Counted from the stretch's first letter, positions 1 through 8,764 are shown. The stretch is 64,000 bases of DNA from Pedobacter planticolens (GCF_014172375.1 NZ_WNXD01000002.1:806001-870000), one strand, 5' to 3'. A program made the numbers and translations. Notes: a model not told the origin generated them from the letters alone.

Positions 1-258
1 AGTATTTGATGCTAAGCCATTTGCCTTACTATAGGACGTAAAATCGGTGCCATTAAAATGGCTTACACCGCCATAAGTTCCAAGCCATAGCAAATGATTA
101 TGATCTTGGTACATCGCCATAATTTGCGATTGCGCCAAGCCTTCTTTTAAACCATATAGCGAAAAATTATAGTTTTGTGCATGGCCAACCTTCAAAAAAA
201 GGCTAACTAAAACTGTGAGTATTAATTTAGAAAAATAGGAGGGTGATTGATTTGACAT
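1..258 (-). CDS. Two-component regulator propeller (reg_prop) protein, N-terminal fragment
   Basis: Only the first 86 codons lie in the window; the gene runs off the left edge. The start ATG is at 256-258. The protein opens with a basic and hydrophobic signal peptide ending near VGHAQ (about residue 28). The following segment (GLAQSQIMAMYQDHNHLLWLGT, split here as GLAQSQIMAMYQD and HNHLLWLGT, then YGGVSHFNG) is the typical first blade of the periplasmic reg_prop beta-propeller of Bacteroidota hybrid or LytTR-linked sensors. The output domain (histidine kinase, LytTR or other) is outside the window, so the class of regulator cannot be named. Confident on the propeller, unsure of the full architecture. 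Confidence 0.75.
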   Translation of the reverse strand, partial: MSNQSPSYFSKLILTVLVSLFLKVGHAQNYNFSLYGLKEGLAQSQIMAMYQDHNHLLWLGTYGGVSHFNGTDFTSYSKANGLASNT

Positions 259-439
259 TATCCTCGCAAAATAAATAGATTTAAAATAATTAACATCACC
301 CCAAACGGGTGATATTAATCCCATCTTTTGTGCTTAATGTTATATACCAAAACGGCATTTTTTATGTTAATAAAAATAACCAATTAAATATTAAAACCCG
401 ACTTTGTGTTTATTTAATCCATTTTATGGATGTAATATG

Positions 440-447
440 TATTTTTA
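440..447 (+). promoter_or_regulatory. Candidate -7 element for the DUF4175 gene
   Basis: TATTTTTA fits TAnnTTT(G/A). It lies exactly 4 nt before a TTG at 452 and 7 nt before the ATG at 455, so transcription would start at or just before the start codon. No clear -33 TTG is visible. Confidence 0.35.
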
Positions 448-454
448 TTGATTG

Positions 455-3400
455 ATGAGCAGCAACTACGATCTTTTACTTGCTAAGATTAATGAATTTA
501 CCCGAAAGTTTTATTTAAATAAGCTTTTGCGTGGAAGCATTTATGCTGCGGCAAGTATTTTAGGGCTGTATCTTTTCCTTTTTGTGCTTGTTTATTATGC
601 TCATCCTGGAACTGGAACCAAAACCACTTTATTCTTTTCATTTTTATTTATCGCGTTAGTTGCTATTGGTTTTTGGATAATTAAACCAGCCCTTTCTTAT
701 CTTAAATTGAGCAAAACATTAAGTGTAGAACAAGCTGCGGGATTAATTGGCAATCACTTTTTTAATGTAAAAGATAGACTATTAAATACCTTGCAACTTA
801 AAGCTTTGGCCGATGATTCCCCTCAAAATAGTCAGTTAATTTTAGCGGGTATCGATCAAAAAATTAGCGATTTAAGACCCATTCCATTTGCGAGCGCAAT
901 TAACCTTAATGATAATAGAAAGCATATTAAATACATTTTATTGCCGTTGGCGATTATCATTTTCATTGGCATAATAGCTCCCGCGATATTGAAAGAAGGA
1001 ACAACTAGCTTTATCCGTTACAACGAAGAAATTCTACCTAAAGCTCCTTTTGATTTTGTGGTTTTAAACAAGAATTTAAGTGTTACGCAGGGCGATGATT
1101 TTACAGTTAAATTGCAGCTGAATGGCAATGAATTTCCGCAAGATATTTACATTGAAGACGGTGCAAATACCTATAAATTAGCAAAGGAAAATATTGGTCA
1201 TTTCAATTATACGTTTAAGAATATTCAAAAAAATAAATCACTTCGCTTTTTTGGTGGAGGCTTTAATTCCGCAGCTTTTACTATTGCCGTGAAGCCTCGC
1301 CCTTCGCTGTTAAATATGAGCGCAAAGTTGGTTTATCCAGCTTATTTGCAAAGAAAAAATGAAGAATTAAACAATGTAGGTGATTTATTAATCCCAGAAG
1401 GAACAAAAATAACTTGGGATTTACACACAGAAAATAGCGAAGAATTAGCGTTTATCCTTCAAAACCAATCTCATAATTTAAAGGTTAATAACAATACCGC
1501 AACCTTTAGCACAACTGTGCGAAAAAACAGCAACTATCAAATTATTCCTAAAAACACTTTTGTAAGTAGTTCGGATTCGTTGAGCCATCAAATAGCAGTT
1601 ATTGCTGATAAATTCCCCAGCATTTCTGTAACAGAAACACCAGATTCTGTAAGTAGTAAAGCACTTTATTTTTCAGGAAATATTGCTGATGATTATGGAT
1701 TTTCTTCCTTAAAATCCATCTATAAAATTATACAGGATGGCAAAACGCTAAGCGAACAAAGTAACCTTATTTCTATAAAAAATAATCAAGTAGAAAATAC
1801 TTTTTTCTATTTATGGGATTTGAATACAATCAGCTTAAAACCCGGTCAAGTTTTAGAATACTATTTTGAAGTAGCCGATAATGATGGCGTAAATGGTGCC
1901 AAAGTTTCAAAATCTGAAATAAAAACATATCAAGTTCCTACACAACAACAAGTAGCCGAGAAATTAGCGGCTGGCAGCGAATCACTGAAACAAAAAATGG
2001 AATCCACCATTAAATTGGCTAATTCCATCGAAAAAGAAAGTAAAAAACTAAGTCAGAATTTACTGGACAAAAAGCAATTAACTTTTGAAGATAAAAAGCA
2101 GATTGAGCAATTGCTAGATAAACAAAAACAGTTAGAAGAAGCGGTTAAGGAAATTAAAAAACAGAACGAGAAAAACACTTTTGAAAAGACCGAAAACAAT
2201 GCAGTTAGCGATGAGTTAAAAGAAAAGCAAAAACAAATTGATGATCTTTTTAATAATGTACTTGATGAAAAAACCAAAGAATTATTGCAAAAACTGCAAC
2301 AATTAATGGAAATGAACAATAAAGATTTAACTCGCGATGAGTTGTCTAAAATGCAATTGGATAATAAATCTTTGAAAAATGAATTGGATAGGATTTTAGA
2401 ATTATACAAGCAATTAGAGTTTGAACAAAATTTACAAAACAAAATAGATCGCTTGGAAGAAATGGCCAAACAGCAGAAAGAATTGGGTCAGCAAAGCAAG
2501 GATAAAAATGCATCGATAAATGATATAAAAAACAAGCAAGATCAATTAAATAAAGATTTTAAAGATTTACAGCAGGAATTAGCAAAACTAGAAGAGAAAA
2601 ATCAAGAATTAGATCGACCAAATCCTTTTGAAAACCCAGAAAAAGAAACGGAGCAGATTGAGAAAAATCAGCAAGAAAGTAAAGAACAACTAAATAAAAA
2701 CGATAAGCAAAAAGCGGCTGAAAAACAACAAAAAGCCGGCGAACAAATGCAACAGTTGGCGCAACAAATGAAAGAAAGTCAACAAGAAAGCGAAGAACAG
2801 GAAGCTAAAACCAATGCTGAAGAATTACGTCGTTTATTAGAAAATTTGTTGAGCACTTCTTTTGCGCAGGAAAAAGTAATGTTGGCTTTAAAGAGAATGA
2901 ACAGCAGTGATCCATCTTATATTGCCAATGTACAACAACAAAACACCATTAAAGACAATATGAAAACTATTGCTGATAGTTTATTTTCATTAAGCAAACG
3001 TGTGCCGCAAATTGAAAGTGTTGTAAATACCGAGGTTGATAAAATCAATTTTAACATTGGAAAATCTATAGATCTTTTAGGCGATAGACGTACCGCCGAA
3101 GCAAATCGCTCGCAACAGTTTACCATGACATCGCTTAACAATTTAGCGTTAATGTTAAATGAAGCTTTAGAACAGATGCAAAACGCAATGAAAAATGCAA
3201 AATCTGGTAAGGGTAAAGGCAAAAAACAAAACATGCAACAATTGCAGCAAATGCAAGATCAATTGAATAAAAACATGCAAAATGCCCGCGATAAAATGCA
3301 AAAGGAAGGCAATAAAGGAACTGTACCAAAAGGGCAAATGAGTCAGGAGTTTGCGAAGATGGCACAGCAACAGCAAATGATTCGAGAAGCTTTGCAAAAA

Positions 3401-3772
3401 ATAAACAAAGAAGATAATAAAGATGGAAAAGGCTCTCTTGGTAATTTAAACCAAATGACGCAAGAAATGAAGCAGACAGAATTGGATTTAGTGAATAAGA
3501 AAATCTCGGAAGAAACGATGAATCGTCAGAAGAATTTGATGATTAAGTTATTGGATGCTGATAAAGCACAACGCGAACAAGATGAAGATTCGAAAAGAGA
3601 AAGTAATGCCGCAAAAGAATTTCCCCCTTCATATCAGCAAATGCTTGATAAATTTAAAAAACAACAGCAAAGCGAAAGTGAGTTGATCCAAAAACTGCCG
3701 CCCAACTTAAATTATTACTACAAAAATAAAATCGCTGAATATTTTAAATTGTTAAATTCGCCAAACCGTTAA
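455..3772 (+). CDS. DUF4175 family membrane-anchored coiled-coil protein
   Basis: A 1105-residue protein of unknown function, of the large DUF4175-type found widely in Bacteroidota. Two membrane segments lie near residues 25-48 and 57-78 and a third near 160-178. An extracytoplasmic beta-rich region extends to about residue 500. The C-terminal half (about 510-1030) is almost entirely Q/K/E/N-rich coiled coil with methionine-glutamine tracts. The ATG at 455 is preferred; an in-frame TTG at 452 would add one residue and sits at the spacing seen for leaderless starts elsewhere in the window. ybeY follows with only 6 nt between stop and ATG, so the two are probably cotranscribed. The reverse strand of the coiled-coil part is open only because of the biased composition. 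Family call is confident, role unknown. Confidence 0.85.
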   Translation: MSSNYDLLLAKINEFTRKFYLNKLLRGSIYAAASILGLYLFLFVLVYYAHPGTGTKTTLFFSFLFIALVAIGFWIIKPALSYLKLSKTLSVEQAAGLIGNHFFNVKDRLLNTLQLKALADDSPQNSQLILAGIDQKISDLRPIPFASAINLNDNRKHIKYILLPLAIIIFIGIIAPAILKEGTTSFIRYNEEILPKAPFDFVVLNKNLSVTQGDDFTVKLQLNGNEFPQDIYIEDGANTYKLAKENIGHFNYTFKNIQKNKSLRFFGGGFNSAAFTIAVKPRPSLLNMSAKLVYPAYLQRKNEELNNVGDLLIPEGTKITWDLHTENSEELAFILQNQSHNLKVNNNTATFSTTVRKNSNYQIIPKNTFVSSSDSLSHQIAVIADKFPSISVTETPDSVSSKALYFSGNIADDYGFSSLKSIYKIIQDGKTLSEQSNLISIKNNQVENTFFYLWDLNTISLKPGQVLEYYFEVADNDGVNGAKVSKSEIKTYQVPTQQQVAEKLAAGSESLKQKMESTIKLANSIEKESKKLSQNLLDKKQLTFEDKKQIEQLLDKQKQLEEAVKEIKKQNEKNTFEKTENNAVSDELKEKQKQIDDLFNNVLDEKTKELLQKLQQLMEMNNKDLTRDELSKMQLDNKSLKNELDRILELYKQLEFEQNLQNKIDRLEEMAKQQKELGQQSKDKNASINDIKNKQDQLNKDFKDLQQELAKLEEKNQELDRPNPFENPEKETEQIEKNQQESKEQLNKNDKQKAAEKQQKAGEQMQQLAQQMKESQQESEEQEAKTNAEELRRLLENLLSTSFAQEKVMLALKRMNSSDPSYIANVQQQNTIKDNMKTIADSLFSLSKRVPQIESVVNTEVDKINFNIGKSIDLLGDRRTAEANRSQQFTMTSLNNLALMLNEALEQMQNAMKNAKSGKGKGKKQNMQQLQQMQDQLNKNMQNARDKMQKEGNKGTVPKGQMSQEFAKMAQQQQMIREALQKINKEDNKDGKGSLGNLNQMTQEMKQTELDLVNKKISEETMNRQKNLMIKLLDADKAQREQDEDSKRESNAAKEFPPSYQQMLDKFKKQQQSESELIQKLPPNLNYYYKNKIAEYFKLLNSPNR

Positions 3773-3778
3773 TTGCTC

Positions 3779-4204
3779 ATGGCAAAAATTACTTTTTTTA
3801 CAGAAGATATTCAATACACATTAAAGCATAAAACTAGTATTAGAAACTGGATTGATGCCACAATTTTGGCTGAAGGCTACCAATTACAAGAACTGAATTT
3901 CATTTTATGTTCCGACGATTATTTATTGCGTATAAACCAAGATTATCTCCAACACGACGATTATACCGATGTGATTACTTTTGACAACTCAGAAGAGCTT
4001 AAAATGATTGTAGGCGATGTTTTTATCAGCCTTGATCGGATTAAAGAAAACGCTGTTAATTTTAAATCGACTACTTTAGGTGAATTATTTCGAGTAATGA
4101 TTCACGGAACATTGCATTTGTTGGGTTACAAAGACAAAACTAAAGCCGCAAAAACATTAATGACGGAAAAAGAAGATTTTTATTTAGCAAAGCTTGTGAT
4201 TTAG
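3779..4204 (+). CDS. ybeY: Endoribonuclease YbeY (rRNA maturation)
   Basis: A 141-residue cytoplasmic protein with the UPF0054 signature HGTLHLLGYKDK near residues 108-119. YbeY is a single-strand endoribonuclease involved in 16S rRNA 3-prime maturation and ribosome quality control. The proteobacterial signature is HGxLHLxGYDH with three zinc-binding histidines. Here the first two are present but the third position is in a KDK context, so the metal site must be completed differently. The ATG at 3779 is chosen over the in-frame TTG two codons upstream. It follows the DUF4175 gene closely and is convergent with the PepSY gene 10 nt beyond its stop. Confidence 0.93.
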   Translation: MAKITFFTEDIQYTLKHKTSIRNWIDATILAEGYQLQELNFILCSDDYLLRINQDYLQHDDYTDVITFDNSEELKMIVGDVFISLDRIKENAVNFKSTTLGELFRVMIHGTLHLLGYKDKTKAAKTLMTEKEDFYLAKLVI

Positions 4205-4214
4205 CTTTATACTG

Positions 4215-4874
4215 CTAAGGCACGAAAATCACGTAAATTAAATAGCAGATAATTAGCCCAATAATCCCCGTAATAAATCCCGCAACGCGTCTCTTTTTAA
4301 TAAAACACAATAAGATTAATCCGCTGAGCGAAACCAAAATTAAAAACACTGCAGAAATATCTATAATCCATCCCCAACCCGAACCAGAATCTCTTCCTTT
4401 GTGCAAATCGTTCATTATGGCAACAATGCCCATTTTAATTTCCGAAAGCTCATACTTTCCTGTTTCACGATCAATAAATGCATCTGCAGAATAAGCAGGT
4501 CCTTTTAGCGAAACGCTTACTTCAGAATCATCAATTCTAATTTCGCTCACATAGCCTTTAACATTGTTGGTTTTACGCAAAAACTCTACAATTTCTAACT
4601 TAGCAATTTTAGTTGTGTCGGGGTTATTTACCCATTTCACATTCAAAACCCCTTTATGCTTTATTTCAACTTGTTTATCTCCGCCAAACCACGTTGGGTG
4701 ATTTAACGTTAAACCCGTTACCGAAAAGAAAAGCACAATGGCAAAGCTCACCATTGAAAGATAAATATGGAGCCAACGTGATAGTTTAGCTACTTCTTTT
4801 TTCGGATTACTTGCTTTTGTAGCTACTTTCTTCTTCGAAGTAAGCGGTGCAGGATTATTTTTTATAGAAGTCAA
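4215..4874 (-). CDS. PepSY-associated transmembrane protein
   Basis: A 219-residue membrane protein. A lysine-rich cytoplasmic N-terminus is followed by a membrane helix with the motif SRWLHIYLSM near residues 31-40, an extracytoplasmic PepSY-like domain (about 65-150), and two C-terminal helices (about 168-190 and 196-217). HDLHKGRDSGSGW-type residues before the second helix (here NDLHKGRDSG) are typical of PepSY_TM proteins, which often carry electrons across the membrane. The start is TTG at 4872-4874; the gene overlaps the 3-prime end of the ApbE-DUF2271 gene by 20 nt on the same strand, implying translational coupling. Its partner is a predicted flavin transferase, so a joint redox role is likely (inference). 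Confidence 0.8.
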   Translation of the reverse strand: MTSIKNNPAPLTSKKKVATKASNPKKEVAKLSRWLHIYLSMVSFAIVLFFSVTGLTLNHPTWFGGDKQVEIKHKGVLNVKWVNNPDTTKIAKLEIVEFLRKTNNVKGYVSEIRIDDSEVSVSLKGPAYSADAFIDRETGKYELSEIKMGIVAIMNDLHKGRDSGSGWGWIIDISAVFLILVSLSGLILLCFIKKRRVAGFITGIIGLIICYLIYVIFVP

Positions 4875-6375
4875 AAGTTACGTTTGAGATTTCAACATTT
4901 CCCGCCGAAGTTGCTTTTCTAGCAGATTTTTTTAATTCCATTGGCTGGCGGATAATTTCATCCGTACCATGTTCTTTTGAAGTTTCGATAACGATGGTAT
5001 ATTTTCCTTGAGCAACAAAGTTTCCTTTATCATCTTTTCCATCCCATTTTATGGTGTATTTTCCTGGAGAACGAGTTGCGCCTGTTACTGAAGCATAATT
5101 GGCTTTATCAGCTTTAAAGCTATCGCCATTAATACGATACCAGTTTTTAAGATCCGGAACCCATTTGGTTTTATTGTACCACAAAGCCAAATTACGAACT
5201 GCTTCTTTCTTTTCATTTTCTACCCAAATTGCTGCAAACGGGCGGTGATTATTTCCTGTAATTACATTCATTTCGAAAGTTATTGCCAATTCAAATTTAG
5301 CATCCCAAGGTTTTTCTGCACTAGATAAAGTTGGAGCAGCAGTTTCTGTTTTAGTTTCTTCAACTTTTGGGTCAACTAATGCATTCCAACCTTTACTTTC
5401 TACTCTTTTTCCGTCTTTAGTGATAATTAAATATTCCGCATCTTTTACTGTTGCAGCTAATGCTTTACTTTCTTCTAACGATAATACATTAAACGCCGTT
5501 GCTAATGCGCCAGCATCTGTAGCGTTTGGAGCCACAATAGTTGCGCTAATTACGCCTTCAACAGGTTTTCCTGTACGTGGATCTACAATATGCGAATACC
5601 AATGTTTACCAATTTGTTCACCTCTGCGGTAGTTTCCGCTAGTTGCAACCGCTTTATTACTTACCAATAAATGAGCTAAAGGCGCATCATTTTCAGCATT
5701 TGCCAAAGGATTAGTAACGTTTACTGCATCAGCAACATCTCCTTTAATCACTAAATCTCCGCCAATATTTACTACAACAGCGTTGATTTTTGATGATGTT
5801 AGCGCTGCATCACAAGCTAAATTAATAATATAGCTTTTTGCAAAAGTATTCATCACCAATGGTGTATTATTTAAACGAGTAGCGGTTAAGGTTGCCGCGT
5901 CTAATTTGTAATGTGCTTGTTTCATCACCATTACTGCTGCGTTAATTTCTGCTGTTGATGGAATTACTTGATTTTTCGCAGCGTCTTTCCACAACTTTAC
6001 CGCAACAGCTGATGAAGCATCTAGCGCTCCGTTTGTACGAGTTTTCCATTGTTCAAACAGGTTAAGCATATCAAATAACTCTTTCGAAACTTTAACTGGT
6101 TTGTTCAAACCCTGTTTCATCCATTGGCTAAACTCACTTTTTTCATCGTAAGCACTAAATACGGCTGATAATCTGTTTATCTCAGCCAATGCTGCAACTT
6201 CTGCTTTCTCTGCCTCATTTTCAGAAACGCTAGTAAATTTGAATTCTAATGATGTTCCCAATACATTTTCATAATTGGAAACGTATAATCTCTGATTACT
6301 TTTCTTCGGCGCTTCGGTAGTTGGTTGCGTACCAATTAGTAAAGCAGCTGTTAATAATGAGGCAAATATTTTCAT
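4855..6375 (-). CDS. ApbE-type FAD:protein FMN transferase fused to DUF2271
   Basis: A 506-residue exported protein with a signal peptide (about 1-20). Residues about 30-330 match ApbE: the VVVNIGGDL segment, the SHIVDPRTGKP segment and the TDAGALATAF metal-site segment are all present. The usual GGIAKGYAVD stretch is degenerate (NTFAKSYIINL), though its lysine remains. Residues about 350-500 match DUF2271. Within DUF2271, SVTGATRSPG (TGAT at residues 431-434) resembles the FMN-acceptor motif (D)xx(S/T)GAT(S/T), but the leading Asp is Ala. ApbE moves FMN from FAD to a threonine of a target protein outside the cytoplasm. Here enzyme and candidate target are in one chain, followed by an overlapping PepSY membrane gene. 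Confidence 0.85.
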   Translation of the reverse strand: MKIFASLLTAALLIGTQPTTEAPKKSNQRLYVSNYENVLGTSLEFKFTSVSENEAEKAEVAALAEINRLSAVFSAYDEKSEFSQWMKQGLNKPVKVSKELFDMLNLFEQWKTRTNGALDASSAVAVKLWKDAAKNQVIPSTAEINAAVMVMKQAHYKLDAATLTATRLNNTPLVMNTFAKSYIINLACDAALTSSKINAVVVNIGGDLVIKGDVADAVNVTNPLANAENDAPLAHLLVSNKAVATSGNYRRGEQIGKHWYSHIVDPRTGKPVEGVISATIVAPNATDAGALATAFNVLSLEESKALAATVKDAEYLIITKDGKRVESKGWNALVDPKVEETKTETAAPTLSSAEKPWDAKFELAITFEMNVITGNNHRPFAAIWVENEKKEAVRNLALWYNKTKWVPDLKNWYRINGDSFKADKANYASVTGATRSPGKYTIKWDGKDDKGNFVAQGKYTIVIETSKEHGTDEIIRQPMELKKSARKATSAGNVEISNVTFDFYKK

Positions 6376-6406
6376 ATCGTTATTAAGTTTAATTCTAAAT
6401 AGTGTG

Positions 6407-6414
6407 CAAATGTA
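6407..6414 (-). promoter_or_regulatory. -7 promoter element of the ApbE-DUF2271/PepSY operon
   Basis: Minus-strand TACATTTG is an exact TAnnTTTG match. The start codon of the ApbE-DUF2271 gene lies 31 nt downstream, giving an expected leader of just under 30 nt. No clear TTG is seen at the -33 distance. Confidence 0.5.
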
Positions 6415-6526
6415 AAATTTGAAATTGAATTTCTGGCCTTTATGACTGTTTTTTTTACTTAAAGGTTTAAGAAACTTAAATCATTTGTAACGCCACTACG
6501 GTTTTTTAGTTGTTAAACTTGCCAAA

Positions 6527-7717
6527 TTATGCTTTTGCAAATGCGATTGCCTCTTTAAAAGCATCCAAAATTAATTTGTTATCTCTTCTCAACAACGTTG
6601 CATTTACTTTAATCTTTACAAAACCATCTTGTTGTGGTAATCCGAAAACAATAGTATACTCTCCTCTTAATCTTGTATTTAATTTAGCTGGATCAATTCC
6701 TTTATCTAATAAAACATTAAGCTGATTTGTTCCATTTTCTATTGGGCTAACTTTTATGCCTTTGAGTTGATTGAATTGATCAAAAAGTGCTTTGGATTTT
6801 ACTTTGATCTTTTCCATTGTCTCATCAATAGCGTTTAAATGATGCAAAGCAACCGCTGCGCTTGGCCAATTATTAAATATTCCGCCGCCATGAATTTTAA
6901 TAAGGTGATGCATTTGGTCTATTACCACTTTGTCACCACATAAAACCGCCCCGCCTGTTGCGCCTAAATATTTATACAAACACATGTAAACAGTATCAAA
7001 ATAAGATGCGTATTCTTTAACTGTCGAATTGGTAAATGCCGTTGCCATATGCAATCTTGCTCCATCTAAGTGCATTTTGTAGCCTTGTTCTTTACAATAA
7101 GCCGAAATCTTTTTAATTTCATCTAACGGAAAAGCTTGATTCTCACATCTTCTTACTGGCGTTTCTATAGAAATTGCGCCAACTCCCCCAACAAATACTT
7201 CTCCGTCTTTATGGTAGTTTACCGACTTTTTTAATTCTTCTACTGTAAAATGTGCTTTTCCTTCTGCTAATGGAATTAATCGTTTATTATATAATGTTTG
7301 AGACGCATCTGCCTCGTCTCTATATACGTGGCTGGTTTCCTGAACAAATGCTTTTGTATTGTTTCCGCACAAAACACTAATTGCCAATTGATTTGCTAAA
7401 GTTCCGGTTGGTATATAAACTGCCGCTTCTTTTCCGGTTATTTCTATAAATTTCTTCAGTAGCTTTTCTACCGCACCTCCTTCGCCATAACTATCTCTTT
7501 CTATTGGGGCAGCAGTATTAATTTCTTGTAGTTTATTGATAAAATCTTCTGGTCGATAAAAAATACCGTCGTTAATGAAATAAACTGCCTCACTATCTTT
7601 TGATAGTGGTTGATTGTTTTCTGCGGCAAATGTGTTAAATGGCACAGCCGATGCAATAAGTGGCAAGGCTGATAAGGTAGAGAGCTTTAAGAAATCGCGG
7701 CGTTTATAAGCTGACAT
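6527..7717 (-). CDS. Tat-exported threonine aldolase-like PLP enzyme
   Basis: A 396-residue fold-type I PLP protein of the beta-eliminating lyase / low-specificity threonine aldolase family. It begins with a twin-arginine signal (RRDFLKLS at residues 6-13, then a hydrophobic stretch and a cleavage-like AFA-type site, here TFAAE). The catalytic body shows MHLDGARLHMAT (the PLP-pyridine Asp region) and CLYKYLGATGG, whose lysine near residue 248 should form the Schiff base. The family normally splits threonine or allo-threonine to glycine and acetaldehyde in the cytoplasm. A Tat signal would place a folded PLP enzyme outside the cytoplasm, so the true substrate is uncertain. It is monocistronic, with a long noncoding region upstream. 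Confidence 0.82.
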   Translation of the reverse strand: MSAYKRRDFLKLSTLSALPLIASAVPFNTFAAENNQPLSKDSEAVYFINDGIFYRPEDFINKLQEINTAAPIERDSYGEGGAVEKLLKKFIEITGKEAAVYIPTGTLANQLAISVLCGNNTKAFVQETSHVYRDEADASQTLYNKRLIPLAEGKAHFTVEELKKSVNYHKDGEVFVGGVGAISIETPVRRCENQAFPLDEIKKISAYCKEQGYKMHLDGARLHMATAFTNSTVKEYASYFDTVYMCLYKYLGATGGAVLCGDKVVIDQMHHLIKIHGGGIFNNWPSAAVALHHLNAIDETMEKIKVKSKALFDQFNQLKGIKVSPIENGTNQLNVLLDKGIDPAKLNTRLRGEYTIVFGLPQQDGFVKIKVNATLLRRDNKLILDAFKEAIAFAKA

Positions 7718-8092
7718 AATTCGATTTTTAAGGTTGTTACAGGATTTAATAAAATTGGCTTTTTATTTTCTGAAATCAAAACGGGAAGCTGGCTTTACTA
7801 TGAAATGCTGGTTTTTGTGTTTTAAACCCGATTGCAGCGAGCACGAAGTAAAGCGGAAAGCGGGACTTGCCTTGTGCTCTCCAAGAAATGTGATTTTCTA
7901 CTAATTTTTCTGGTGCCCGTTGGTCGAAATATTACAGGCGTTCGTCGAGAGTAACACGATGTAGGTATAATACAGCCAATTACGCTGCAACCTTTTGCCC
8001 TTAGCGTCGTCTTATATACGAAACCAGCCTGAAAGAGGGCGGTGATAAAAAAGAAAATAATTTATAAAACAAAGATTTTAAAAAATAAAAAT
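7718..8092. other. Noncoding region with a 220-nt structured or repeat element
   Basis: No credible coding frame. Two nested long-range stems can be drawn: GCTGGTTT (7807-7814) with AAACCAGC (8021-8028), and TTGCAGCG (7832-7839) with CGCTGCAA (7983-7990). A local hairpin lies inside (GAGCAC 7839-7844 with GTGCTC 7874-7879). The stretch is less AT-rich than its flanks and includes a CCCG...CGGG-bounded segment (7827-7865) like repeats I associate with Bacteroidota intergenic regions. It may be a small RNA, a leader or a dispersed repeat. Confidence 0.45.
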
Positions 8093-8719
8093 ATGAAAAC
8101 TTCTATCAAATCATTAATCGTATTAGCAGTAACAGGATTAGTATTAACAACAGCAACAATAAATGTAAAAGCAGCAGATAACACACAAACAACTGTATTA
8201 TCTGAAGTTAAAAAAGTTAACAAAATCAATGTATCTGGAAACGTTGAATTGATTTTGGTTCAAAGTGCAGACGAGAGTGTTAAAGTTTATGACAACTACT
8301 TTTCTAAAAATGCATTGGTACAACAAAAAGATGGCGAATTGCGCATCAGTTCTTTCAACAAAGAAACATTAACTGTTGTAGTTTATGTAAACAGCTTAAC
8401 TTCTATTTCTGCATCTAATAATGCAACTGTAAAAACTTTCGGAAAGTTTAACACTTTGAGTTTAGATGTTAACTTAAAAGATGATGCAAAAGCGACTTTG
8501 AATACCAACACGATAAGTTTATCTACAACTATTGCAGATCAAGCGAACTTAACTTTATCGGGATCTACTACAGATTACAATGCAGTTTTGGGAAGTGTTG
8601 CTACAGTAAACATGGGACAATTTGTTGCAGAAACTACAAATATTCAATCTAAAAATGTTTCGATTGCGAAAGTTGCAAAAGCAGAATTACCAACATCAGA
8701 CGATTTATACAACCTATAA
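8093..8719 (+). CDS. DUF2807 (GIN domain) exported protein
   Basis: A 208-residue secreted protein. The ATG at 8093 gives a clean signal peptide (MKTSIKSLIVLAVTG... cleaved after VKA, about residue 27). The GTG frame further upstream would add an implausible lysine-rich tail. The mature part (VNKINVSGNVELILVQ, then repeated short strands rich in N, T, S and D) matches the putative autotransporter-adhesin head GIN domain DUF2807, a right-handed beta-solenoid. Function is unknown; members are cell-surface or periplasmic. It stands alone and is followed by a strong terminator. The copy is short for the family, with a single GIN-like domain. Confidence 0.8.
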   Translation: MKTSIKSLIVLAVTGLVLTTATINVKAADNTQTTVLSEVKKVNKINVSGNVELILVQSADESVKVYDNYFSKNALVQQKDGELRISSFNKETLTVVVYVNSLTSISASNNATVKTFGKFNTLSLDVNLKDDAKATLNTNTISLSTTIADQANLTLSGSTTDYNAVLGSVATVNMGQFVAETTNIQSKNVSIAKVAKAELPTSDDLYNL

Positions 8720-8764
8720 AATTCATAATCCATCATAAATTTAGTTTAGTTTTTAGTTTAGTTA

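Noticed and set aside
2053-3397. Several open minus-strand frames inside the DUF4175 gene
   Set aside because: They translate to Ser/Phe/Cys-rich low-complexity sequence, the direct mirror of the Q/K/E-rich coiled coil, and match no family.
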